This document shows, piece after piece, positions 1-8,171 of a stretch of 9,688 nt of DNA. The translations under genes were made by a program, and so were the position numbers. Every line of letters begins with the position of its first letter. Within the stretch, counting starts at the first letter, position 1. The stretch is from Clostridia bacterium (GTDB taxonomy: Bacteria > Bacillota > Clostridia > Oscillospirales > CAG-272), in the NCBI GenBank assembly GCA_017520365.1, contig JAFXFQ010000180.1, positions 1-9,688 on the forward strand. Direction: 5' to 3'. The notes beneath the pieces were generated by a model that made no database searches, was not told the origin of the DNA, and was given only the letters and a program-made list of their open reading frames with translations.

Positions 1-77
1 AAGAATTGTGCGACAAAATGGCTATCAATCCTTGTGCTACAGACGTTTGGTATTGATGTATATGTTATGTTTGCAAT

Positions 78-99
78 GGGACGTCGAGGGCGCCGTCCC
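78..99. repeat. REP-like GC-rich intergenic hairpin
   Basis: A 6-bp stem GGGACG / CGTCCC (78-83 with 94-99) encloses a 10-nt loop and stands in otherwise AT-rich, apparently non-coding DNA. Read on the minus strand the element begins TAGGGGACG, which resembles the opening TAGGGGCG of the hairpin at 1702-1722. I infer a dispersed palindromic intergenic element of the REP kind, but only two loosely similar copies are in view. The rest of positions 1-167 shows no recognisable gene. The plus frame starting at base 1 is open to a TAA at 136-138, but it runs through this hairpin and its product is not recognised. Confidence 0.4.
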
Positions 100-167
100 C
101 TACCGACTGATCAATCTACACTTCAAACTACGATTTAACGGTTTATAAATTGTGTAAATCTGAAACC

Positions 168-210
168 ATGATAAAAGGCTGTTGCACAAATTCAACAGCC
201 ATTTTATCAT
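168..210 (-). terminator. Rho-independent terminator after the FGGY kinase
   Basis: The core stem GGCTGTTG / CAACAGCC (177-184 with 193-200) has an 8-nt loop. With a single bulged A at 201 the stem extends through nine more pairs (168-176 with 202-210). On the minus strand the right arm is followed by TTTTATCAT, a short U tract. It begins only 3 bp past the kinase stop codon, so it is the likely end of the minus-strand operon. The near symmetry means it could also stop transcription arriving from the left. Confidence 0.8.
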
Positions 211-213
211 TAA

Positions 214-1668
214 TCACATTATATTTCTGAGTGCCTCGGAAAGGGCTGCATATTTTGTGGCCTTTTCTTTATAAAATGCACGTTTTTCGGGGTCGTCAAG
301 GTTCATCTTTTCGCGCTTTACCATAAGGGAGCGGCATTCGTTGTAATCCTTGAAGATTCCCGCTCCAACGGCTGCCGTCATTGCGGCGCCCATACAGCAG
401 GTCTCAGGCTCCTTCATTCTCCAGATATCGCATCCGGTAACGTAACCGACTATCTCAGACCAAAGATCGCTTCGGGCAGCGCCTCCTGTCATCATAAGGG
501 TGGAGATATCCATACCGTTTTCCTTGAACTGGGAAAGCACGGCAGCCGCCTCAAAGGCAACGCCCTCCATGAGAGCTCTTGCGATATCGTAGCGGTCGTG
601 GCCCTTGTCGAGACCGATCATCATTCCGCGAAGATCAGGGCGGTTATGGGGGAAGCCCGCACCGCAAACGTAGGGAAGAAGGAACAGATCCTTGGCAGAT
701 TCCATTCTCTCTGCGGCCTTTCTGTCCATTTCCTTAAAGTCGCCGTCAATTATTGAGCGGTACCAGTTAAGTGCACTTCCGGCACTTACAAGGGATGCAA
801 GGGCACCGTATCTGCCGTGAACAGCGTGGATTCCGGGGGAGATATGGCTTTCTGTATAGAGAAGCTTATCGGTAATTCCGAGAACTACCCAGGTGGTACC
901 TGTTGCAAGAAGCATGTCTCCTGCTTCGATAGCGCCGCTGCCGATGGAGGCGCAGTATTGGTCGTGGGCACCGTTGAACACCTGAACTCCCGTGTGAAGT
1001 CCAAGCTCCTCGGCTGCTGTTGCAGAAAGGTTACCTACCTTAGCACCGATGGGGAGGATCTCAGGGAGACGGCTCTCGTCTATGCCGATATAGTCAAGGA
1101 TAGCCTTGTCCCACTTGCCCGTCTGAATATCGAACATCTGTCTCATTGCGGCGTTGGTGGGGTCAATAACGCATCTTGAGCAAAGCTTCATATTCATATA
1201 TTCAAGAGTGGAAATGAAATAGTCTGTTGCCTTAAAAAGCTCGGGCATATTCTTTTTGAGCCAAAGAATTTTTGCGGCATCAAGAACAGGGGTAGGGAGC
1301 CAGCCGCTCTTTTTGTATATCTCTTCCTTGCCGATAGCACGGGAAAGCTCCTCAGCCTCAAGGGATGAACGGGTGTCCATCCAGGTAATGACCTCGCTCT
1401 TTGCGTCACCGTCACGGTCAGCACAAAGCATGCTTGCCGCCTGAGTGGAAAGGCTCATTGCAACGATACGGTTGGCATCAATATTCTTGGTAGCCGTGCG
1501 GATGGCATATACTGCCGCATCCCACCAGTCACCTGCCGACTGGGTAACTTTTCCGCCCTCACTTTTGAGGGCATATTCCCGGTATCCCGAGCCGAGAGTG
1601 TTGCCGCTCTTATCAACGACAACGGCCTTCGTGCCGGTGGTACCGACGTCAAGTCCAATAACAAGCAT
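214..1668 (-). CDS. FGGY-family carbohydrate kinase (xylulokinase-like)
   Basis: This 484-residue protein has the usual length of FGGY sugar kinases, which transfer the gamma phosphate of ATP to a sugar or polyol in the cytoplasm. The N-terminal phosphate-binding motif GLDVGTTGTK (residues 5-14) opens the first RNase H-like domain. W96, D98 and R100 in WMDTR match the substrate-binding segment of xylulokinases. D236 in NGAHDQ is the expected catalytic base. The second domain carries LATGTTW (254-260), TGGAARS (394-400) and a C-terminal CMGAAMTAAVGAG segment (425-437), all typical of the ATP-binding half. The ATG at 1668 has an AAGGAA site 6 nt upstream. It is the last gene before the terminator and lies 69 bp after the aminotransferase. 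Family membership is secure. The substrate is not: xylulose, another ketose or a polyol all remain possible, so no gene symbol is given. Confidence 0.9.
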   Translation of the reverse strand: MLVIGLDVGTTGTKAVVVDKSGNTLGSGYREYALKSEGGKVTQSAGDWWDAAVYAIRTATKNIDANRIVAMSLSTQAASMLCADRDGDAKSEVITWMDTRSSLEAEELSRAIGKEEIYKKSGWLPTPVLDAAKILWLKKNMPELFKATDYFISTLEYMNMKLCSRCVIDPTNAAMRQMFDIQTGKWDKAILDYIGIDESRLPEILPIGAKVGNLSATAAEELGLHTGVQVFNGAHDQYCASIGSGAIEAGDMLLATGTTWVVLGITDKLLYTESHISPGIHAVHGRYGALASLVSAGSALNWYRSIIDGDFKEMDRKAAERMESAKDLFLLPYVCGAGFPHNRPDLRGMMIGLDKGHDRYDIARALMEGVAFEAAAVLSQFKENGMDISTLMMTGGAARSDLWSEIVGYVTGCDIWRMKEPETCCMGAAMTAAVGAGIFKDYNECRSLMVKREKMNLDDPEKRAFYKEKATKYAALSEALRNIM

Positions 1669-1701
1669 TGTGTTTTCCTTTACCTTATTAATATAGGCAT
1701 A

Positions 1702-1722
1702 GGGGCGAACACAGTTCGCCCC
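1702..1722. repeat. Perfect 9-bp intergenic hairpin between aminotransferase and kinase
   Basis: GGGGCGAAC (1702-1710) pairs perfectly with GTTCGCCCC (1714-1722) around a 3-nt loop in the 69-bp gap between the two genes. On the minus strand it is followed by TATGCC rather than a U run, so it is a poor intrinsic terminator. It may stabilise the upstream message or partially reduce kinase expression. Its opening TAGGGGCG resembles the hairpin at 78-99, which suggests a dispersed palindromic element. Confidence 0.55.
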
Positions 1723-1737
1723 TTGATTGCGAATAGT

Positions 1738-3276
1738 TTAAGCGTTGAGAAGGGTATCGATGGTGTTGAGGATATAGTCGATGGTAGCCTCGCTTGCGAT
1801 CACGGGGGGCTTCATAAGAAGAGCGGGAACGCAGTTTGCCTTGTAGAGCATAACGGAGGAGTCGATGCAGGCCTTCTTCATCTTGCCTGCAAACTCAGCG
1901 GCCTCGTCAACGGTGTGGAAATGGAGAGCTGCCAGATGGTCAAGACCCTCTGCACAAACGATCTTTTCGGAGTGCTTTTCAGCGATGGCCTTGAGACCGT
2001 TATCAAATCGCTTGCCAAGCTCTGCGATATACTTGCCGTTAGCCTTCATAAATGTCATTGTGATGATGTATGCAAGGCTTGCAAGCTCCTCCTGACCGTT
2101 GGTAACGAGGGCACCGAACTGGTTGAGGGTATCCATATCAGCGTTTGTGATGATCTTGGAAGCGGGATATTCGCCGCCGGGGAAGCCCTTACCTACGATG
2201 GAGAAGTCGGGGGTCAGTCCGTAGAGGCGGAAGAGGAATGCGCCGTCATACCACATACAGGACTGGATCTCGTCGCACATTGTAGGTGTGTCATACTCCT
2301 TACAGAGCTTGTATGCACCCTGGAGGAATTCCTTTGTGAGACGGATTCCGCCGTAGTTCATAAGTATGATCTCATGGCAGAAACCGCAGGTCTTGTAGGA
2401 GCCGGAGTTGTACTTTTCCATCTTAGCCTTGAAGTCGTCAAGATCGTTGATGGAAACGGGAACTACCTTGTAAAGCTCCTCGTGAGCCAACTTTTCTCTG
2501 ATCTCGGGCCAGAGACCGCGGAGAGTCTGAGCAACAACGGTAGTACCGTGATAGTTTGCCTCGATGCCGCCCTTAAGGTCGCCCATAATGAAGAATACCG
2601 GTGTCTTGCCGGCATATTTGGGCTCAGGGAAGGTGGGATCAAGCTTGTAGAAGCGGGCAAGCATCATTTTGAGACCTGCCTCGCAAGCGAGGGAGCCTGT
2701 CTCAAGGTTGATAACGCGGTTGAGGACCTTTTTGTCCTCGCTTTCCTTGAGAGCTGCTGTTGCCTCCTCGTCATCCCATTCGATACCGTTTGCCATCTGG
2801 ATGATCCTTGTTTCCATAAGACGGGTTATGTAGCCGCGGGTGTTGTTATGTGTTGCGTTGAGAACACCCAGCTTTCTTGCGTTATCGATAAGCTTGTAAG
2901 CGTTGAAGCGATGTCCTACAGGGGTGTGGTAATGCTCACTCTTGCCTATAAGGTAAAGCTTGCCGTCCTCACCGATACGGAAATTGCCAAAGCCGGTAAC
3001 GGGGGCCATTGCTGTGTTGGTGGCATTTTTAAAAGCGTTTGTAGCAGCGCCCTTTTCGTTATTGTTGAAGCCCTCGATGATAACGGTTCCTACCTTGTCG
3101 AGGAGCTCGTCGTTCTTGAGCTGCTTTTCCTCGGGATAGAAATCGATCTTCTCGTCAGCGATAGCCATAGACTCATCGTAGGACATAAGTCCAAGATAGT
3201 CATTGGCGCGGGCGATAGCCTCGGTATAGCCACGTCCAAGGATGTCGGAAAGCGAAAGATTCGGTGAAATAAACAT
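1738..3276 (-). CDS. Class III (PLP-dependent) aminotransferase
   Basis: This 512-residue protein has the fold-type I, class III aminotransferase pattern. NLETGSLACEAGLKM (190-204) matches the cofactor phosphate-binding and helix segment. GDLKGGIEANYHG (232-244) corresponds to the loop before the conserved Tyr-His-Gly. CDEIQSCMWYDG (334-345) gives the pyridine-nitrogen aspartate D335 followed by E336 and Q338. VGKGFPGG (361-368) supplies the Schiff-base lysine K363. It would be a cytoplasmic enzyme moving an amino group between an amine and a keto or aldehyde partner. The protein is longer than the usual roughly 430 residues because of about 90 extra N-terminal residues and an insertion around 100-185. 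The ATG at 3276 has an excellent GGAGGA site 7 nt upstream (3284-3289). It sits 33 bp after ruvB and ahead of the sugar kinase, which hints at a shared sugar or amino-sugar pathway. The substrate is unknown. Confidence 0.88.
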   Translation of the reverse strand: MFISPNLSLSDILGRGYTEAIARANDYLGLMSYDESMAIADEKIDFYPEEKQLKNDELLDKVGTVIIEGFNNNEKGAATNAFKNATNTAMAPVTGFGNFRIGEDGKLYLIGKSEHYHTPVGHRFNAYKLIDNARKLGVLNATHNNTRGYITRLMETRIIQMANGIEWDDEEATAALKESEDKKVLNRVINLETGSLACEAGLKMMLARFYKLDPTFPEPKYAGKTPVFFIMGDLKGGIEANYHGTTVVAQTLRGLWPEIREKLAHEELYKVVPVSINDLDDFKAKMEKYNSGSYKTCGFCHEIILMNYGGIRLTKEFLQGAYKLCKEYDTPTMCDEIQSCMWYDGAFLFRLYGLTPDFSIVGKGFPGGEYPASKIITNADMDTLNQFGALVTNGQEELASLAYIITMTFMKANGKYIAELGKRFDNGLKAIAEKHSEKIVCAEGLDHLAALHFHTVDEAAEFAGKMKKACIDSSVMLYKANCVPALLMKPPVIASEATIDYILNTIDTLLNA

Positions 3277-3309
3277 TGTTTTGTCCTCCGTATATTTAGA
3301 TAATGATTA

Positions 3310-4371
3310 TTATTCTTCAAATTTGATTTGGGTACCCTCGGCGGGTGCAGGTGTGTAGGGGATGCCCAGATGCTCGTAGGCAAGACGGGTAACTACTCGT
3401 CCTCTGGGGGTTCTTGAGATAAAGCCTATCTGCATAAGGTAAGGCTCGTAAACGTCCTCAATGGTGATTGCCTCCTCACCGATGGTAGCGGCAAGAGTTT
3501 CAAGACCTACGGGCTTTCCGTCATAGAACCTGATCATAGTTTCAAGCATACGACGGTCCGTATTGTCAAGACCGAGCTCGTCGATCTCAAGCATTTTGAG
3601 AGCCGCCACTGCAATGTCAAAGGTGATCTCGCCGTCGCCTCTTACCTGAGCATAGTCACGAACTCTTTTGAGAAGGCGGTTTGCAATTCTGGGTGTACCG
3701 CGTGAGCGGCTTGCGATCTCAAGCGCACCGTCGTCATCAATGGGTACACCGAGAATTCCTGCGCTGCGTTTTACGATTCGTGCAAGCTCCTCAGGGGTAT
3801 AAAGCTCAAGTCGGAGAATAACGCCGAATCGGTCTCTGAGGGGAGTTGTCAGCTGACCTGCTCTGGTTGTTGCACCGATAAGGGTGAAATGCTGAAGTGG
3901 CAGGCGGATGGAGCGGGCCGCAGGGCCTTTTCCGATAATTATATCAAGGGAGAAGTCCTCCATTGCAGGATAGAGTATCTCCTCAATATTTCTGTTGAGA
4001 CGGTGGATCTCGTCAATGAAAAGCACGTCGCCCTCACCCAGATTTGTGAGGAGAGCCGCAAGGTCGCCCTGCTTTTCAATGGCAGGGCCGCTGGTCACGC
4101 GGAAATTTACGCCCAGCTCCTGAGCAATGATGGCAGATAGAGTGGTCTTTCCGAGTCCGGGAGGGCCGTAGAGAAGAACGTGGTCGAGGGTATCGCCTCG
4201 CATCTTAACGGCGTCGATATAGATCTTGAGGACCTCCTTTGCCTTTTCCTGACCGATGTATTCTTCAAAGGAGTCGGGACGCAGAGTTATCTCGTTGTCC
4301 TTATCCTCCTCTGTGTAGGAGGTCTCGACTATTCTGTTTTCAAAATCAAAATCATTAATAAAATCGTTCAT
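3310..4371 (-). CDS. ruvB: Holliday junction branch migration ATPase RuvB
   Basis: RuvB is the AAA+ motor that, with RuvA, drives branch migration of Holliday junctions during recombinational repair. The 353-residue protein has Walker A GPPGLGKT (69-76), Walker B DEIH (120-123), sensor 1 GATTR (166-170), an arginine-finger region around PLRDRFG (177-183) and sensor 2 GTPRIANRLL (225-234). A C-terminal winged-helix DNA-binding domain contains GLETLAATIGEE and RTPRGRVVT. The acidic N-terminal extension of about 27 residues is common in Gram-positive RuvB proteins. The start is supported by an AAGG site 7 nt upstream that overlaps the end of ruvA. Only 9 bp separate the genes, so translation is probably coupled and subunit ratios linked. 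No ruvC lies in the window. Confidence 0.98.
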   Translation of the reverse strand: MNDFINDFDFENRIVETSYTEEDKDNEITLRPDSFEEYIGQEKAKEVLKIYIDAVKMRGDTLDHVLLYGPPGLGKTTLSAIIAQELGVNFRVTSGPAIEKQGDLAALLTNLGEGDVLFIDEIHRLNRNIEEILYPAMEDFSLDIIIGKGPAARSIRLPLQHFTLIGATTRAGQLTTPLRDRFGVILRLELYTPEELARIVKRSAGILGVPIDDDGALEIASRSRGTPRIANRLLKRVRDYAQVRGDGEITFDIAVAALKMLEIDELGLDNTDRRMLETMIRFYDGKPVGLETLAATIGEEAITIEDVYEPYLMQIGFISRTPRGRVVTRLAYEHLGIPYTPAPAEGTQIKFEE

Positions 4372-4380
4372 TGGTATACC

Positions 4381-5001
4381 TTATTTCATAAGCTTTGCAA
4401 GAGCGGCTCTTATGATATTCTCGGTGTCCAGAGAGGGATCGATGCCCGTTAGGGCATTGGCCACCTCGCTTCTTGAATACCCGAGTACGAGGAGCGCGTC
4501 CTTCGCATCGGAAAGATGACCGGAGCTCTTTGCGCCCTTTGCACCCTGTGCTTTTGCGGGAGCGGCGGGGGCAGAAACGAAGAAGTTCTTTTCAATCTTA
4601 TCGTGAAGCTCGAGAACTACTCGTGCCGCAGTTTTTGCACCGACACCGGGCGCGCGAGAGATAGACTTTGCATCCTCGGCAACGATGACGTTTATGAGCT
4701 CCCCTGCCGACATCACGGAAAGAATGGAGATGGCGGCCTTGGGGCCGACGCCTGAAACTGTTATGAGAAGCTTGAAAATATCGAGCTCTTCCTCGGTGGC
4801 AAAGCCATAAAGCTCAACGGCATCTTCTTTTACAGCCATATAGGTGAATATTCTCACCCGTGCGCCTTCTCCGGCTTGGGAGAGCATTGTAATGGCATTT
4901 CCGGAGGCGCTCACCTTGTAGCCTACGCCGCCGCAGTCGATAACGGCAGTCATAGAGGTGGCGTTAAGATATCCGAGTGTGCCTGTAAGACAATATATCA
5001 T
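4381..5001 (-). CDS. ruvA: Holliday junction DNA-binding protein RuvA
   Basis: RuvA binds the four-way junction as a tetramer and loads RuvB. The 206-residue protein shows the three family domains. An OB-fold spans about residues 1-62, starting MIYCLTGTL and including CGGVGYKV. The tandem helix-hairpin-helix region has SGVGPKAA (83-90) and APGVGAKTAARV (117-128). The RuvB-binding domain III spans about 163-206, with DAKDALLVLGYS. The Ala/Lys-rich linker at about 141-160 is the normal flexible hinge. The N-terminus matches the family, so ATG 5001 is right even though the nearest Shine-Dalgarno-like AAGGA lies about 13 nt away. That AAGGA sits inside the 14-bp palindrome GAAAGGATCCTTTC (5008-5021), a possible weak hairpin. 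It is 56 bp after the yfhO-like gene and 9 bp before ruvB. Confidence 0.97.
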   Translation of the reverse strand: MIYCLTGTLGYLNATSMTAVIDCGGVGYKVSASGNAITMLSQAGEGARVRIFTYMAVKEDAVELYGFATEEELDIFKLLITVSGVGPKAAISILSVMSAGELINVIVAEDAKSISRAPGVGAKTAARVVLELHDKIEKNFFVSAPAAPAKAQGAKGAKSSGHLSDAKDALLVLGYSRSEVANALTGIDPSLDTENIIRAALAKLMK

Positions 5002-5057
5002 TTTTTTGAAAGGATCCTTTCTATAAGCCCCTGATCTTGTTAGGCTTTTGTAAAATA

Positions 5058-8000
5058 TTATTTGCGGAAGGGCTCAAAATGCTTGCACTTGTGGTCGGGA
5101 AAAACGATACCGTGTCTTCTGCAAAGAAGATTCGAATCAGGAAGAGAAATTGCATAGGCACAGCTTTCGCATGAGGGTGCGAAGGTGGGAGTTTTCCCTG
5201 TGTCTGCGGTGGATTCGGGCTCCTTCACCTCGTCCTTTGCTATCTGAGATGCCATAGAGGGGGCGGGGCGCTCCTCAAATCCTTCCTCAGTAGGTGCAGG
5301 GGCATATTTGGCGTTTGTATAACCGTCATCTTCTTCATTTGTATAACTTGCCTCCTCCTTTTCATCGCTGAAGGCTCGGGGGTCGGGCAAGGCCTTGAGA
5401 TGATCGTCCTTTACGTCACCTCTGTGGGGGATAACGTAAACGGGTACGCCTGCGAAAAGTCTGCGGTTTCTGAGATATATTTCAAGAAGGCAGGCGCAAA
5501 GGAATGCAAGAAGACCGCAGCCTGTAATGAGCCAGCCTGTATAGAGGCAGTCGGGGCGGTACTTGAGCTCAAGCACGTGCTCGCCTTCGGTAAGCTCAAA
5601 GGCTGTAAGTCCGTCAAGGATCTTCACGGTTTCAACAGCCTCTCCGTCGCAGTATACCTTCCAGCCGTTGTCATAGGGAATTGAGGTATAAATAAGCTCG
5701 TCTCCCTCTGCTACGTTGATGGTTCCCTTGAAGCGGTCATCAGCATACTCGTGGATCATAAATGAGGATTTGGAGAGAAGGGGAAGCTTTTCTTCGCAGA
5801 CCTCGGAATCAAGATACCAGAAATAGTGGTCTGCCTGCTGGAGGTATGCGCACTCACCCGTTATCTCAAAGGTAACGGAGATCGCTTCGCCAATGTCATA
5901 GGCACCGATCTCAACTATTCTGTTGGTCTCGTTGCCGAAATAGGAGCCGCGCTTGAGACCGTTGACATAGAGATGGCATTCTCTGGGGTATTCGGAGGGA
6001 ACGTAGAGATAAAGCACGTCCTCAGACTCAATTTTGATGTTATAGGTGAATCTTGAAACGTAGGTGGTGTTTGCGGGGGCATATTTGTCGTGGCCTGCAA
6101 TGGTCGTGTGGACCGCATTGTCGCAGGCAGCGTTAAGATCGCAGTTTGCAGGGCGGAATACCTGAACTGTATCCTCCTCGCCGAGCATGGCGGTAATGGT
6201 GGCGTTCATCAGCTCCATGGGAGAGATGTAGTCGTCAAGGCTTATCTTTGAAAGATCATCGGAAACGCCTGCTGCAAGGGACATAGCATAGGGATTGTGC
6301 CATACGGTATAGCCGTCCTCTCCCAGCTCCGTTTCAGTGTAAAGCTCCATTATCTCAGGGTCCTGAGCCTTTGTGATAACGTATTTCAGTCCGAAAAGGG
6401 TATCGAGGACGGGGGTACCGCCGAGATACTTTGACCAATGGGATTTGGAGGAAAGGCCGAATCTGTTGAGAAGCCTGATGGTCTCTGCATTGAGGGTGGA
6501 GGTGGAGTTTGAAAGGCCGTTGATGCCAAGGGAGAAATTGTCATTGGTCTTTCTGTGATGAGTTTTCTCCATACGGTAGAAGGAGGGGTCATATTCCTTG
6601 ATCGCATTCACCGTGGGGGTAAGTCCGTCAATAAAGGTGCGGTAGGAGGTACGAGTGGAATAAACAACGTCGAGACCGAGAGAATTCATGTTGAGAAGGC
6701 CTGCGCCGAACATCTCGGTAGCTACGAGTATTGCAAGAATGAGAGCACCGGGGCGTGCAACGTGCTTTTTCTCGTGGGTCACAGCCTTGAGGATGCAGAG
6801 GTAAACTGCCATGATTCCGAGAGAGAGCCAGACGGTAAAGAAGCTTTCAACGTTGCCGTATGCTTCCTTCTGAATGATGATGAGAACGAGGGCGATATAG
6901 GCACAGATGGGGATAAGCCTTTTGTAGCCGATGTCGCGAAGGCGCTCGAATGCCTTGTATGCGAAGAGCACGAGGAAAAAGCTGAGGATGAAGGCATATC
7001 GGTAGTTGAGCCAGTTGGGCCTCTGAAGACCGTGCCAGAACAGGTCGACTGTGGAAAGGTTGAAGCTTGCGATGAAGACAATTATGAGAATACCTGAAGC
7101 TATCTTTTCGCGGGTCTTTATATGAGGCGCATAGAAGTAAAGGGGGAGAAGCATAAGGGTGAGGGTGCCCGTGTAAAGGAAGGGGAGACCCTCGGGGCGT
7201 ACCGTGTCGTAGGAGCCGATGAACAGCTTTGTAACAAGGTCCATCCAATTGAATTTCTGCGTTGTAACGAACTGGGGATTTGAGAAGGTGGTCTTACCAA
7301 AGGTGAGACCGTTGTAGGTGCAAATGAGGAGAACGGCGCATATGGCGATGGTGATAACGCAGTAAAGGGTCATCCTCGCTGAGGACTTTATAAAGTGGAG
7401 TCTTTCTCCCCTGGGGTTTCTCTCCTCCGTGGAGGAGGAAAAATAGAAATAGAAGTAGTAGATAAAGACGAAGATGCAGGTCATATATCCGATATAGAAG
7501 TTGGATATAACTGCCATTGCAAGGCTGATGACCAGCAGTCTGAATTTGCCGTATTTGATAAGGCTTTCAATGCCCAGCATGACCATGGGGAGGAGGATAA
7601 GGTTGTCCGTCCACATAGTGTTGTGTTGCATGACCACCGCAAAGCCGCAGAGGGCGTACATAGTTGAAAAGATAACGGTGGCAACTCTGTTTCTCTTTCT
7701 GGTGGCTTCGATGTATATACCGAAGGTAAGTCCGCAGGCACCTGCCTTGAGAAGGAACATAATGAGAAGAGCCTCGGTGATGCTCTCCTTGGGGAAGAGG
7801 GCGACTATAAAGGAGAAGGGGCTTGAAAGGTAGTAGGCGAAAAGACCTATAAACTCGCCGCCCAGCGCACGGGAGAAGGAGTACAGAAGCGTTCCTCCCT
7901 CCGTTATTATATCGCGAAGACCCTCGAAAAAGTAAACGTACTGACCGTTCAGGTCGAGAACGAGAACGCTTGCCTCACCGATAGGGTATACCTGAAAGCA

Positions 8001-8171
8001 GAAATACATAAGAAGGGTGAGGAGCGCGGGGAGAGCAAAGCAGATAAGGAGGTATTTTTTGTGGAGCACAAAGTCACGCCAAAAATCCTTTATGCCGGAC
8101 TTGGGCGCAAGGGGAGTGACGAACCTGCGCTTTATTTGTGAGACGGAATCTGTTGAAAAATTATTATTCAT
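5058..8171 (-). CDS. YfhO-family polytopic membrane protein with a C-terminal four-cysteine tail
   Basis: This 1037-residue integral membrane protein matches the YfhO family, GT-C-like proteins linked in Bacillus to glycosylation of lipoteichoic or other wall polymers. A first membrane helix (about 40-62) is followed by DLNGQYVYFF (73-82), then many helices including MQHNTMWTDNLILLP (181-195). A large extracytoplasmic region follows, with FYRMEKTHHRKTNDN and WHNPYAMSLAAG segments and a final beta domain containing IPYDNGWKVYCDGEAV. The last membrane helix is at about 879-900. Family members normally end near there. This one continues with about 100 acidic, low-complexity residues and a tail with Cys 1001, 1004, 1017 and 1029 (CX2C-X12-C-X11-C), predicted cytoplasmic. 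I chose the ATG at 8171 over an in-frame TTG at 8213 because AAGGAAAG stands 8 nt upstream and the resulting overlap with the preceding gene is only 8 bp. The exact donor and acceptor are unknown. Confidence 0.92.
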   Translation of the reverse strand: MNNNFSTDSVSQIKRRFVTPLAPKSGIKDFWRDFVLHKKYLLICFALPALLTLLMYFCFQVYPIGEASVLVLDLNGQYVYFFEGLRDIITEGGTLLYSFSRALGGEFIGLFAYYLSSPFSFIVALFPKESITEALLIMFLLKAGACGLTFGIYIEATRKRNRVATVIFSTMYALCGFAVVMQHNTMWTDNLILLPMVMLGIESLIKYGKFRLLVISLAMAVISNFYIGYMTCIFVFIYYFYFYFSSSTEERNPRGERLHFIKSSARMTLYCVITIAICAVLLICTYNGLTFGKTTFSNPQFVTTQKFNWMDLVTKLFIGSYDTVRPEGLPFLYTGTLTLMLLPLYFYAPHIKTREKIASGILIIVFIASFNLSTVDLFWHGLQRPNWLNYRYAFILSFFLVLFAYKAFERLRDIGYKRLIPICAYIALVLIIIQKEAYGNVESFFTVWLSLGIMAVYLCILKAVTHEKKHVARPGALILAILVATEMFGAGLLNMNSLGLDVVYSTRTSYRTFIDGLTPTVNAIKEYDPSFYRMEKTHHRKTNDNFSLGINGLSNSTSTLNAETIRLLNRFGLSSKSHWSKYLGGTPVLDTLFGLKYVITKAQDPEIMELYTETELGEDGYTVWHNPYAMSLAAGVSDDLSKISLDDYISPMELMNATITAMLGEEDTVQVFRPANCDLNAACDNAVHTTIAGHDKYAPANTTYVSRFTYNIKIESEDVLYLYVPSEYPRECHLYVNGLKRGSYFGNETNRIVEIGAYDIGEAISVTFEITGECAYLQQADHYFWYLDSEVCEEKLPLLSKSSFMIHEYADDRFKGTINVAEGDELIYTSIPYDNGWKVYCDGEAVETVKILDGLTAFELTEGEHVLELKYRPDCLYTGWLITGCGLLAFLCACLLEIYLRNRRLFAGVPVYVIPHRGDVKDDHLKALPDPRAFSDEKEEASYTNEEDDGYTNAKYAPAPTEEGFEERPAPSMASQIAKDEVKEPESTADTGKTPTFAPSCESCAYAISLPDSNLLCRRHGIVFPDHKCKHFEPFRK

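Noticed and set aside
1..138. Plus-strand open frame entering from the left edge and ending at TAA 136-138
   Set aside because: 45 codons are too few to judge, the product is unrecognised, and the frame runs through a GC-rich palindrome that looks intergenic. The upstream sequence would decide.
1723..3267. Plus-strand 514-codon open frame antisense to the aminotransferase
   Set aside because: It mirrors a gene with clear PLP-enzyme motifs and a strong ribosome binding site. The antisense frame arises from codon bias and its product (many Cys, Val and Leu) matches no family I know.
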